This document shows positions 46,673-57,243 of a DNA stretch of 64,000 bases, piece by piece. The position numbers were made by a program, and so were the translations under genes. Where the stretch lies: the NCBI RefSeq assembly GCF_000400955.1, contig NC_021284.1, positions 1,043,345 through 1,107,344 on the forward strand. Reading direction: 5' to 3'. The notes below the pieces were generated by a model that was not told where the DNA came from, searched no databases, and saw nothing but the letters and a program-made list of their open reading frames with translations. The stretch is from Spiroplasma syrphidicola EA-1 (GTDB lineage Bacteria; Bacillota_I; Bacilli_A; Mycoplasmatales; Mycoplasmataceae). Each line of letters starts with the position of its first letter. The first letter of the stretch is position 1.

Positions 46673-47731
46673 ATGGCAATAACAGATGTATTAAAACAAA
46701 CATTTAACATCCAACAAAGACCACCAAGAAAATTTATTGCAATTGACTTAGGAACAACTAAATCAATCGCTTATATTTCAGGTAAAGGGATTATTTTTAA
46801 TGAAGCATCAGTAATGGCTTACGAAGTTGGAACAAAAAAATTAGTTGCAATTGGTGATGATGCCAAAAAATTAATTGGAAAAACACACGATAAAATCGAG
46901 ATCTTTACCCCATTAAAAAATGGAGCAATTACAGATTTAAGTGTTGCTGAGGAATTTATTCAACATATCTGTAATAAAGCAAGAGTTGCTGACTTATGAA
47001 AAGGAGCAATTGTCTTAATTGCTTGTCCAAAAGGAGTAACAGATTTAGAGAAAAAAGCACTAATTGATATGTGTAAAAACTTAGGAGCAGATTTTGTTGA
47101 AGTTGAAGAAGACTCATTAATGAGTGCCTTAGGAGTTGGGGAAAATATTTTTGCCCCAAAAGGAACATTCATTCTTGATATCGGTGGAGGAAAATCAAGC
47201 TGTGCAATTATCTCAGCTGGTGGAATCGTGGAAAGTCGTTCAATTAAAATTGCTGGAAATTACATTGATGAAGAAATTATGAAATTTGTTCGTGCAAAAC
47301 ACACAATCTCAATTGGAATTGTGACTTCAGAACAAATTAAAAAACAAATTGGATCATTGTTTAAAACAAAAGATTCAAAAAAAATGGTAATCTTTGGTCG
47401 TGATGTTGTAACTGGAATGCCAAAAGAAACAGAAATTACAGATACTGAAATTAGAAAATTATTAGTAAGTATCTTTGCATCAATTACTGAGTTAGTTACT
47501 GATGTGTTAGAAAAAACACCTTCAGAATTAGCTGGTGACGCTGTTGCTAACGGAATTATTATTACTGGAGGTTCTTCACAAATTAGTGGAATGAAAGACT
47601 ACTTTGCTGATTACTTCAAAATTCCTGTACGTGTGGCTAAAAACAGCCAAACAGCTGTAATTGATGGATGCATCGCTTATGAAAAAAATATTCGTCAACG
47701 CTTAATTGATGAAAACAAAAAAAATCGATAA
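46673..47731 (+). CDS. mreB3: MreB-family actin homologue, MreB3-like with altered ATPase site
   Basis: 352 residues, the most divergent of the four MreBs here. The nucleotide pocket differs at positions conserved in the others: phosphate-1 reads DLGTTKS, the catalytic-Glu position is Asp147 (VEEDSL), and phosphate-2 reads DIGGGKSS with Lys174 in place of Thr and Ser176 in place of Asp. Position between mreB2 and mreB4 and these changes match the Spiroplasma MreB3 group, which is reported to hydrolyse ATP poorly. SD GGAAGGAG. No clear promoter in the 246 bases upstream. Confidence 0.87.
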
Positions 47732-47739
47732 AAACTACT

Positions 47740-47791
47740 GAACATCAAAATAAAACAAATAATAAAACGTTTTATATGATGTTCTTTTTTT
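47740..47791 (+). terminator. Terminator after mreB3
   Basis: Arms GAACATCA / TGATGTTC enclosing an inner ATAAAACGTTTTAT palindrome, then TTTTTTTA. Confidence 0.7.
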
Positions 47792-47881
47792 ATGCCTCAG
47801 CAGATTTCTTAAAAGCTAAAATCCTTCTTTTCAAAAATGTGATATTATTTAAATAATAAATGAGATTGGGAGGAGAAGAAC

Positions 47882-48607
47882 ATGAAAAAAATACTGGCCT
47901 TACTAGGATTAATTACCATTTCAACTGCGCCAGTAGTAAGTGTTGTTAGTTGTTCAACAATTGATTATAAAATCAAGCAATCTTTTGCAAGTTGAACTTT
48001 TTCAACTAAAATTGATAGTGCAATTTATGGTCCCGTTTTTAAAGGTGGGGAAATTAATGATGACAAATGATTCTTCTACTGATTTATGGCCCAGTATATG
48101 AATGCAGCCCAATATGAAAAAATTGATATTACTTTTTACCAATTAACAAATAATAATGTTAGTTCAAATATCCCTGTTCCAGAAACTTTAGATATTTGAG
48201 AACTTCTTAATAATAAATTTTGATTTGAAACAATTGTTAATTTTGTCAATAATAACAAAATCAACCAGTTATATTTAAGAACGGTTTTATTATACTTATC
48301 AATTTATAACCCTATTATGGCCTTAGCCCCTAGCGCTTTATTTGAAGCAAATTATCATAATGGCATAATTAGTATTGCCTATAATTACGATAATATTGGT
48401 CAAATTAATGAGTACAAGAAAGAAATGAAAAATCAATATGAGAAACTAATTAATGAAGAAATTAGTGTTAAATATCCTGATCTAATCCCCTATTTCTTAT
48501 CAACTTCGGAAGCAAATAGAAAAATTGAGCAATTAATTAATAGCCTGGTCCAAGTAATGATTATCTTACAAGATAAATTTACAATAATTATTAATATTCT
48601 AACTTAA
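47882..48607 (+). CDS. Lipoprotein of unknown function
   Basis: 241 residues. Signal peptide MKKILALLGLITISTAPVV with lipobox VVSC (Cys about residue 24). The mature part is Asn/Ile/Tyr/Trp-rich and probably helical; several Trp are TGA codons, so only the C-terminal part shows as an open frame under the standard code. SD GGGAGGAG. It stands between mreB3 and the reductase/regulator pair. No family recognised. Confidence 0.65.
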
Positions 48608-48711
48608 GAATATTTTTTTATTAAGGTTAACAGCAATATTGTGCATATTATTTTTATTCCCCTCTGTTAAGATATAACCATACCAATAAAATATTTAAGG
48701 AGGACGTAAAA

Positions 48712-49308
48712 ATGAAAATTTTATTAGTTGGAGCACAAGGTCGTTTAGGAAAACATCTAACAACTGAACTTGCAAAAGAAAATATCACCGTATTACCTTT
48801 TAATGGTGATGCAAAAAATCTAAACATGTTAAAAGAACAAGCTAATGGTGTTGATGTAATTGTCTCAACAGTTGGTGCAAATAGTGTGGAAGATTTTGTT
48901 GTAATTGCCGAAAATATTATTAGCGTGGCTAAAATCAATCACCAACGGGTAGTTTGAAGTGGTGGAGCTGCTTCATTATTGACAAAAGACAACACTCGGT
49001 TAGTTGATACACCAGAAAATGCTTTTCCAGAAGCAATGCGCGGATGAATCCCGGCTGTCTTTGGCCATGCAAAAGTTTTAGAATTATTTAAAAATAGTGA
49101 CATTGTTTGATCATACATGTCACCTGCCTTAGATTTCCAAGATGTTAACCCTCGTGGAAACTATTTAGCAGCAGCCAGTGATAAAGCTTTGTACAATGCT
49201 AGTGGTGTTAGTTTTGCAAGTTATACAAATGGGGCTAAAGCATTAGCAGCAGAAATTATTAACTCCCAATTTATCCATCATCGTTTTACAATTATTGAGG
49301 AGTTTTAA
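48712..49308 (+). CDS. NAD(P)-binding Rossmann protein (atypical SDR/NmrA-like)
   Basis: 198 residues. The N-terminal strand-loop-helix MKILLVGAQGRLGKHLTTEL carries a GxxGxxG dinucleotide motif; DVIVSTVGANSVEDF and a later VWSGGAASLL strand fit the atypical short-chain reductase/NmrA group, such as YwnB-type proteins. One or two Trp are TGA. AGGAGG SD. Its stop overlaps the next gene's start (TAATG), so it is coupled to the Ada-type regulator, which may control it. Substrate unknown. Confidence 0.75.
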
Positions 49309-49850
49309 TGAACTTAGCAACAAATGAACAATATCAAATTATTAAAGCAAAAAATCCTACTTATCAGGATTCTTTTTGCTATGGTAATTTTAACACCAAA
49401 ATTTTTTGCCTTGTAACTTGTAATTCGAAAAAACCGTTACAAAAAAATTGCATAATATTTGAAAACATTGATGAAGCTTTTGCTAATAGTTATCGCCCAT
49501 GTAAAGGTTGTACTCATATTCCAACAGCTCAACACCAATATACAACGAACTGAATTGTTGAGTTAGAACAATATTTAAGTGAAAATTATTACTACGATCT
49601 TAATCTTGATTTCTTAGCTGATAATATTGGTATTAATAAATATCATTTGGTTCATCGCTTTAAAGAAGTTTATCAGACAACACCAATAAACTATTTAATT
49701 GAAAAACGGTTAGCCGCAGCCCATACTTTAATTCAAAATGGTTTATCAATTAGCGACGCTGCTTTTCGAGTTGGTTTTAAATCTTATCATTACTTTGCCC
49801 GTTGTTTCAAAAAACATTATCATTATTCTCCTGGTGAAATTAAAAAATAA
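49308..49850 (+). CDS. Ada-type methyl-sensing domain fused to AraC HTH (AdaA-like regulator)
   Basis: 180 residues. Residues 1-75 match the Ada N-terminal zinc domain: Cys34, Cys38, Cys65 and Cys68, with the same spacings (4, 27, 3) as the four zinc ligands of E. coli Ada, and the family phrase YRPCKGC. Residues about 83-180 form an AraC-type double helix-turn-helix (LDFLADNIGINKYHLVHRF; ISDAAFRVGFKSYHYFARCF). No O6-methylguanine transferase domain. Such proteins repair methylphosphotriesters and become activators when methylated at a zinc Cys. Coupled to the upstream reductase. Confidence 0.85.
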
Positions 49851-49933
49851 ATTTCTTTCTGCTATAATATAACTTATCAAAAACAAAAAATCTTTCTTAA
49901 AACATAATGTTGTTAATTTGAATAGAAACTAAA

Positions 49934-49962
49934 TTTCTTTTTTCCCGGAAATATGTTATAAT
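49934..49962 (+). promoter_or_regulatory. Promoter of mreB4-mreB5
   Basis: Extended -10 TGTTATAAT (TATAAT at 49957-49962) with a weak -35 (TTTCTT at 49934-49939) 17 bases upstream; about 110 bases before mreB4. Confidence 0.6.
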
Positions 49963-50072
49963 ATTTTAGTATTGTATACTTTATATTCAAACGAATAAAG
50001 CCATGCAATTCATTTTTTTGACAAAAAGGTCAAAGTACATATTTTATTAATTGTAGTAGGAGGAAAAAATTA

Positions 50073-51122
50073 ATGGCACTATTTAATAGTACAGGAAACA
50101 AAAAACCAACTTTCGTTTCTATGGACTTAGGAACTGCTAATACTTTAGTATACGTTGCTGGGTCAGGGATCGTTTATAACGAACCTTCAATCGTTGCTTA
50201 CAAAATTAAAGAAAACAGAATTATTGCTGTAGGTAATGAAGCATACAAAATGATTGGTAAAGGAAACAAATCAATTAGAATTGTTCGTCCAATGGTTGAC
50301 GGAGTTATTACAGATATTAGAGCAACTGAAGCTCAATTAAGATACATCTTTGGAAAATTACGTATTTCAAAACAATTACGTCACTCAATTATGTTATTAG
50401 CTTGTCCATCTGTAATTACAGAATTGGAAAAAGCAGCGTTGAAAAAAATCGCAACTAACCTAGGAGCAAACAAAGTCTTCGTTGAAGAAGAAGTTAAAAT
50501 GGCTGCTCTTGGAGGAGGAGTTGATATCTACAAACCTGTTGGAAACTTAGTAGTTGATATGGGTGGGGGAACAACAGATATAGCTGTTATTGCTTCAGGA
50601 GATATCGTATTATCAAAATCAGTTAAAGTTGCTGGAAACTATTTAAATGATGAAATTCAAAAATTCATTCGTTCACAATATGGACTAGAAATTGGTTCAA
50701 AAACTGGTGAACAAATTAAAATTGAAATCGGATCATTATCAAAATATCCAGATGAAAGAAGAATGAAAGTATATGGACGTGACGTTGTTTCAGGATTACC
50801 TCGTGAAATCGAAGTTACACCAGAAGAAATCAGAGAGGTATTAAAAGTACCAGTTTCAAGAATTATTGACTTAACAGTTCAAGTATTAGAAGAAACACCA
50901 CCTGAATTAGCTGGAGATATCTTCAGAAATGGAATTACAATTTGTGGAGGGGGAGCCTTAATTAAAGGAATCGACCGTTACTTCACAGATACATTACAAT
51001 TACCAGCAAAAATTGGTGAACAACCATTATTAGCTGTAATTAATGGTACTAAAAAATTCGAATCAGATATTTTTGATATTTTAAGACAAGAAGCTATGCA
51101 CACTAAAGAATTAAATTACTAA
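50073..51122 (+). CDS. mreB4: MreB-family actin homologue, MreB4-like
   Basis: 349 residues with intact nucleotide motifs: SMDLGTANT, VEEEVKMAALGGG, VDMGGGTTDIAV and TICGGGALIKGI. No Trp(TGA) codon interrupts it. It differs from the mreB2/mreB5 pair at many positions (for example RATEAQLRYIFGKLRIS where those read MEAAQDLLKHIF), placing it in the MreB1/MreB4 group; with mreB1 outside this window, MreB4 is the better name by order. SD AGGAGG. mreB5 follows 82 bases later without a terminator. Confidence 0.87.
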   Translation: MALFNSTGNKKPTFVSMDLGTANTLVYVAGSGIVYNEPSIVAYKIKENRIIAVGNEAYKMIGKGNKSIRIVRPMVDGVITDIRATEAQLRYIFGKLRISKQLRHSIMLLACPSVITELEKAALKKIATNLGANKVFVEEEVKMAALGGGVDIYKPVGNLVVDMGGGTTDIAVIASGDIVLSKSVKVAGNYLNDEIQKFIRSQYGLEIGSKTGEQIKIEIGSLSKYPDERRMKVYGRDVVSGLPREIEVTPEEIREVLKVPVSRIIDLTVQVLEETPPELAGDIFRNGITICGGGALIKGIDRYFTDTLQLPAKIGEQPLLAVINGTKKFESDIFDILRQEAMHTKELNY

Positions 51123-51204
51123 AATTTAGTTAGTGTAAAGTTATCGCAATTTATTAATTAAATTGTAATTAAGGTACTTAAAAATTATTAAGGAGGAAAA
51201 TAGC

Positions 51205-52263
51205 GTGAGACCAGATTCTAGACCATTTATTTCCCTTGATTTAGGAACAGCTAATATTTTAGCTTATGTTTCAGGACAAGGAGTTGTCTACAATGAACCA
51301 TCATTAATGGCATATGACAACAAAACTAATACCCTAGTTGCATTAGGAAAAAGTGCATATGACATGATCGGAAAAACACATGATCAAATTAGAATGGTAA
51401 CACCATTAGTTGATGGAGTTATCGCAGATATGGAAGCTGCACAAGATTTATTAAAACACATTTTCTCAAGAATGAAAATGATGAACATTTGAAAAAACTC
51501 AGTTGTTTTACTAGCATGTCCTAGTGGAGTTACTGAATTAGAAAGAGAAGCCTTAAAAAATGTTGCCCGTGATATGGGAGCTGACTTAGTTATTATTGAA
51601 GAAGAAGCTAAAATGGCTGCTTTAGGAGCAGGAATCAACATTGATTTACCACAAGGTCACTTAATTATCGATATCGGTGGAGGAACAACTGATTTAGCTA
51701 TTATCTCATCAGGAGATATCGTAGTTTCAAGATCAATTAAAGTTGCTGGAAACCACTTCGATGATGATATTCGTAAATACATTCGTTCAGAATACAACAT
51801 TGCAATTGGACAAAAAACTGCTGAAGACGTTAAACGTTCAATCGGTTCATTAGTAAAATACCACAATGAACGTTCAATGCAAATTTATGGACGTGATATT
51901 GTTTCAGGATTACCAAAAGAAGCAAAAATTACTTCAGAAGAAATCAGAAATGTCTTATTAAACGCCTTTTCAAAAGTTACAGACTTAGTAATTGAATTAT
52001 TAGAAAATACACCACCTGAATTAGCTGGAGATATCATGCGTAATGGAATCACAATCTGTGGAGGGGGAGCATTAATTAGAAATATTGATAAATACTTCTT
52101 TGATATCTTCCAATTACCAACAAGAACTGCATCAGATCCATTAAACTGTGTTATTGAAGGTACAAAAGTGTATGAAAAAGTTATTAAGAAAAACATTGAA
52201 AATGGTAAATATGACTGACAAAAAAGAGATTTATTATCATCACTTGGTAAAAAAAGAAAATAA
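51205..52263 (+). CDS. mreB5: MreB-family actin homologue, MreB5-like
   Basis: 352 residues starting at GTG behind AGGAGG. Motifs: ISLDLGTANI, catalytic Glu134 in IIEEEAK, DIGGGTTD with Thr161, and TICGGGALIRNI. The C-terminal tail (YDWQKRDLLSSLGKKRK) is basic and includes a TGA Trp. The Glu134/Thr161 numbering agrees with the characterised Spiroplasma MreB5. In Spiroplasma citri MreB5 is a determinant of helical shape. Ends in a strong terminator. Confidence 0.9.
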
Positions 52264-52276
52264 TGAATCACAAAGA

Positions 52277-52304
52277 AAAGATATTTAATTAAATATCTTT
52301 TTTT
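52277..52304 (+). terminator. Terminator after mreB5
   Basis: 24-bp perfect palindrome AAAGATATTTAATT... completing to ATCTTT, then T-run; 13 bases after the mreB5 stop. Confidence 0.85.
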
Positions 52305-52401
52305 ATTTATCTTTACAAATTTTTTTGAAAAAAAGTATTAATTTCGCTTTTTTTAATTTAAAATTAAGGTGTAAGGTTTTCTTACAGGGAGATACTAAAC
52401 A

Positions 52402-52467
52402 ATGCAAAAACAACTTTTACTAATTAGAGATCGAACAAAGTAGATTTTTAGCAACTAAGTTGTTTTT
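52402..52467 (+). promoter_or_regulatory. Leader ORF and terminator-like hairpin before the phn-type operon
   Basis: An SD (AGGGAG) and ATG open a 13-codon frame MQKQLLLIRDRTK (52402-52443). Its codons 2-5 (AAAAACAACTT, 52406-52416) are a perfect 11-base complement of AAGTTGTTTTT (52457-52467), which runs into more T. A shorter alternative stem (GCAAC/GTTGT at 52451-52463) uses the same 3' arm. This looks like translation-coupled attenuation, inferred from sequence only. Confidence 0.45.
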
Positions 52468-52518
52468 TTATTTGTTTATTTGAAAAATGGACATTAATTT
52501 TAAAAGGAGATTATCTTA

Positions 52519-53745
52519 ATGAAAAAAATACTTTCAGTTCTTGCGACAACATCAATTATGACAGCCGCAACATCATCGGTTGTTGCTTGTAATAGTGGGA
52601 ATAATTTAATTATTACTTTTATCCCCTCTCGTGATCCGATTGAAGTTCTAAAAACGGTTAAACCATTAGAAAATTTATTGAAAACTAAACTAAAAGAAAA
52701 AGATAGCAGTTTTGCAATGAATATTAAAATTGTAACTTCAACAAGTTATGAAGCTGCTGGGGAAGCGTTAAAAAATGGTAAAACAGCTTTAGTTTTCCTA
52801 CCAACAGGAACTTATTCAAATTACCGTGGTACAAAACAAGAAAACGGAACTTATGACAAAGCGGGAGTTTTATTATCTGCTGCTCGTGCCTCAATGATTC
52901 CGGATTTAAACTATTTTAAAGATGATTTAGGAGCAGCGGAAGCAAAAGAAATTGATCCAGCTGATTCATGAGGAATATCTAAAGCTTATAATGAAATTAC
53001 TGATCAACATAAAATTACTTCACCAGATCAAGCTAGTGAATTGTTAGAAGATCAAACAAAAGAAGCACAATACTATCGTTCATTGATTTATGCTAATAAA
53101 GATTTCTTAGCAGAAAATCATTATGACTTAAGTAAATTTGCAACAGCAGAAGAATATAAAACTGCAACAATTGATTTATTGAAAAAAGGTCTGGATGAGA
53201 AAAAATTATTCATGGGAAAAGGAACAACTTCAAATGCTTCTGTATTATACCCATTATTATGAATGAAAAATACATTAGGAATGAGTCCTGAAGAAATTGC
53301 CCAAATTTATACTCAAAAACAAGAGCAACAAAGTTATACCCAAATTGCTAGTTCATTAGCAACAGGACAAGCAGCAATTGGTGTTGGTTATGGTGATATT
53401 CGTCGTGATATTTTAAATAATGCTGACATCGAAAAAGCTTATGACAAAGTTGCTGTTATTGGGGCAGGTAATGCTATTTTAAATGACGGAATTGAATACT
53501 CACGTCAATGATTTTCAGGACGCAGTGATTTATTAGCTAACCTTCGTACATCATTTAAAGACTTAATTGCTGATAAAAATAATAAAAACATCTTTGATGT
53601 TTATAGCCATACTAGTTATAGTTCACCAGCTGATGACGCAACTGGCCCAGAAATTAGCGCTTGAGAAGCAAACTTAGACTCACTTTATACTAAAGCCAAC
53701 GAAACTTTAAAAGATATTACAGATATCATTAAAGATGTTGCATAG
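52519..53745 (+). CDS. phnD: Phosphate/phosphonate-type ABC transporter substrate-binding lipoprotein
   Basis: 408 residues: signal peptide with lipobox SSVVAC (Cys near residue 24), then a periplasmic-binding-type fold. LIITFIPSRDPIEVLKTVKPLENLLKTKL and the later VFLPTGTYSNYRG resemble the PhnD family. Trp codons are TGA. It is followed after 15 bases by a PhnC-like ATPase and then a fused permease, a complete import operon. The real ligand could be phosphate, phosphite, phosphonate or another organophosphate. Confidence 0.8.
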
Positions 53746-53760
53746 TCAAAGGAAATAGAA

Positions 53761-54552
53761 ATGATAAAGTTTGAAAATGTTAATAAAGTCTGGCCAAATG
53801 GTGTTCATGCCTTAAAAGATGTTAATTTAGAAATTGCCGAAGGAGAATTTGTTGCTGTCATTGGGTTATCAGGGGCAGGAAAAACTACCTTATTAAGAAC
53901 AATTAATAAAATGAACACTATTAATTCAGGAACAATTAATATTACCGTGAATGAAAAAAATAAAGCTGGTAAAGTTGAGCAAGTTAGCTACCTAGTAAAT
54001 AAATTAAGTGGTCGTAAACTACGTCGATTACGAACAAAAATTGGTTTAATGTCCCAAGATTATAATAATATTGGCCAACAAACAGTTTTAAAAAATGTCT
54101 TAAATGCCCGTGTGGCAAAAATGGGCTTTTGACAAAGTTTGATTGGTTGATTTACTAAAAAAGATAAGATTATTGCCCTATCTTCATTAGAAAAACTTCA
54201 TATTCTTGATCGCGCATATATTCGTGCCGAAAACTTATCTGGTGGGCAACAACAACGAATTGCGTTAGCTAGAACATTGGCTCAAAAACCGCAATTAATT
54301 ATTGCCGATGAACCAGTTTCTGCCTTAGACCCAATTTTGGCTAATCAAGTAATGAATGATTTTAAACGAATTAATGAAGAGGAAAAAATTATTGTCATTA
54401 TGAATATTCACCACGTTGAATTAGCTTTAAAATATGCAACAAGAATTGTTGGGGTTAAAGCTGGGGAAATTGTTTTTGATGGAAAAGCAAAAGATGTTAC
54501 ACCAGAAATATTAAAAGATATTTATGGTGAGACATATGAAAAAACAGAATAA
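53761..54552 (+). CDS. phnC: Phosphonate-type ABC transporter ATP-binding protein
   Basis: 263 residues: Walker A VIGLSGAGKTTLLR near residue 35, Q-loop MSQDYNNI, signature LSGGQQQRIALAR, Walker B LIIADEPVSALDP and switch His in MNIHHVELALKYA. PhnC-like features include ...VNKVWPNGVHALKDVNLEI and RKLRRLRTKIG. TGA is Trp. Between the binding protein and the double permease. Confidence 0.9.
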
Positions 54553-54554
54553 AA

Positions 54555-57233
54555 ATGTTTCGTCGTAAACTAACCGCCCTTTCAGCAACAAAACCCCTTG
54601 TTATTAATCATCACCCTGTCTATCGCCCTAAGAAAATATTTTTCTGATCCTTATTTATAGTTATTGTAATCCTAGTTATTTTAGGATTCCAATTTATTAG
54701 TCCCGACTGAGGTGAATTTTTTACTAGTTTCACTGGGTTAGGAGAGCGAATTAAGGAATTATTACACTGGGATTTTAATTCTTTTAAAGAAATCCCGGCC
54801 ATTGGCCAACAAAAAAGTTTCCTAGCGCGCTCATTTATTTCAATTTGAGATACAATCGTCATGGCGCTATCAGGAACTGTGATTGGAATTATTATTGCAG
54901 TACCAGTTTCAATTCTGGCCTCAAAAAATATTATCAATAACACCTTTTTCAATCGTTTTTGTAAAATCCTTCTAGCAATTTTCCGAACAATCCCTTCATT
55001 TGCGTATGCTTTAATTTTGGTTGGATTCTTTGGATTTAATAACTTAACTGTTTCAATTGCTGTCGCAATCTTTACTTTTGCGATTAGTGCGAAAATGCTA
55101 TATGACAAAATTGAGCAAGTTAAAATGGCTCCTTTTGAAACAATGTTAGCAACCGGAGCAAATCGTTTCCGTTCATTTCGTGCCGCAATCTTACCACAAG
55201 TAATTCCGCATATTTTATCAACAGTTTTTTATGCCTTGGAAACTAACCTTCGCTATATTTCAATTATCGGGTTAGTGGCCAAAGTTGGAATTGGGAATTT
55301 AATCGACAATAATGCCCAATTACAGCAATGAGATCGTGTTGGTTGATTATTATTTCTATTAATTTTAACAATCGTTTGTTTAGAAATTTTAATCTATGTT
55401 TTACGAAAATGGGTTATTTTTGACCAAGATAAAATTTTAGACGAAAAAGAACGCAAAAAAATGTTAAATCCGACCCTTCGTCGAACACGAAAAAATAATT
55501 TATTATTTTATTATCATGAAATTATTCTTGCTGATTGAAAACTTAAAAAGAAAAATGTTTATCAACAATATCAGCAAAAAGCAATTACAAAAGAACAATT
55601 TATTATTGAAAAGCAAGCTTTAAAACTAGAGCGTCAAAATCTAATTGCCCAGGGAAAAAAAGACTACCTTGCACATTTAGAACTTGATCGTCAAAAATTT
55701 GCTGAAATTAAAGCTGCTTATCCAGCCACACCAAAAAAATGATTTATCTATAGTGAAAAAGTTGGACAATTAGTTCGCTATGATAAAGTCTATTTAGCAG
55801 AATTTGCAGTTGAAATGACTTATCAAAAACAAAAATTATTACAAGAAACAAAAGAAGCAATAAACTTAAAACATGATGAATTTATTGCCAACTTAACTGT
55901 TGAAAAAGTTTATCAAAAACAGCCATTTGGTTGAATTAAAAGAGTTGTTTTACTAACAATAATGTTTAGTTTATTTATCTATTCTTTAACAACAATTGAA
56001 TGAGGATTAGCAAATTCGGAAACAATTGCCCAAACACTAAAAAACCTGGCCCGTATGTTCGATATTTCCTGATGAACCTTATTTGGGACAGAAAATAGCC
56101 TTGGTGAAATGGTTCCCTACTCAGTAATTTATTTAATTTGAGAGACAATTATGATTGCTGCCGTTGGGACTTTTATTGGAGTTATTATTGCCTTAATCTT
56201 AGGAACTTTGGGGTCGGAAAATGTTGTTAATAAATATGTCGCAAAAATCTTTGTTGTTATTGCAACTGTTATTCGTCCAATTCCATCATATTTATATGCT
56301 ATTATTCTTATTTCCTTAACAGGTATTGGGGAATTTACTGGCGCATTAGCGTTAGCAATTGCAACAGCTGGAATGCTGTCAAAATATATTCGAGAAATGT
56401 TTGATGATGTTGACATGAATATTGTTAAAACATTAGCCGCAACTGGGTTAACAAACGGCCAAAAATTCCGTTATGGGGTTTTACCACAAGTTAATTCTGG
56501 AATTATGTCATGAATTATCTATCGTTTTGAAATTAATATTAAAGAAGCCACACTATTAGGAATTGTTGGAGCTGGACATATGGGATATGTCCTACAAGCA
56601 TACTTTAACAGTGGATTATTCGAAGACTTTGGAGCATTACTATTTGGAATTATTATTGTCTCATTATTATTAGAGTGACTTTCAAACGTTGTTCGGGACA
56701 AAATTAACTATAACCGTGATCCCAAAACAATACATTGATTAAAAAAAGTAATTCGACGTTCAGAAGCCCCTAGTTATGCGATTAATGCCAAAATGCTTGG
56801 TCAAACAACAACAGATATTGCTTTTAATGAATTGAAAGCCTTGTATGTTTTAACAAACATCAATATTTTCCGAACAGCTTGAAAAATAAAACAAGCTGAA
56901 AAAATTAGTTGAACAAAAGCTTATCAATTAAGTTACTGTCAAACCTTTAATATTAAAGCTGATAAAACAACGGATAATTTAAAAGAACTTGTGAAAGAAC
57001 ATAATGACCAATATCTTAAGGCAATTAAAAAAGTGAAAGAAACTCGTCATTATGAAATAACACAAATCAAATTAAAACAAGATAATCAAATCAAACAATT
57101 AAAAGTAAAATTTAAAAAAGATTGAAAAAATAATAGTAAGTGTAAAGAACGCTGAGAATTATGGAAGCAATTCCGTCTTGATTGCCAATTAGTTAAGGCA
57201 ACAAGTAAACATAAAAAATTAAGTCATATTTAA
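54555..57233 (+). CDS. phnE: Double (fused) phosphonate-type ABC permease
   Basis: 892 residues in one frame with TGA as Trp. Two PhnE-like permease domains in tandem: about residues 30-290 (EAA-type loop TGANRFRSFRAAILPQVIP) and about 460-715 (TGLTNGQKFRYGVLPQVNS). Between them about 160 charged residues with coiled-coil character (KQALKLERQNLIAQGKK), and after the second domain a basic tail of about 175 residues (715-892). Usual PhnE is a single domain of about 270 residues that works as a dimer, so this encodes the dimer in one chain. Starts 2 bases after phnC. Confidence 0.85.
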
Positions 57234-57243
57234 GGAGAAGTAT

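Noticed and set aside
46956..47172. Overlapping antisense frames of about 70 residues inside mreB3
   Set aside because: They are shadows of mreB3 codon usage, lack an SD, and the sense frame is a clear MreB.
54620..55108. 162-residue minus-strand frame
   Set aside because: Antisense to the phn-type permease; hydrophobic look is the mirror of the membrane segments.
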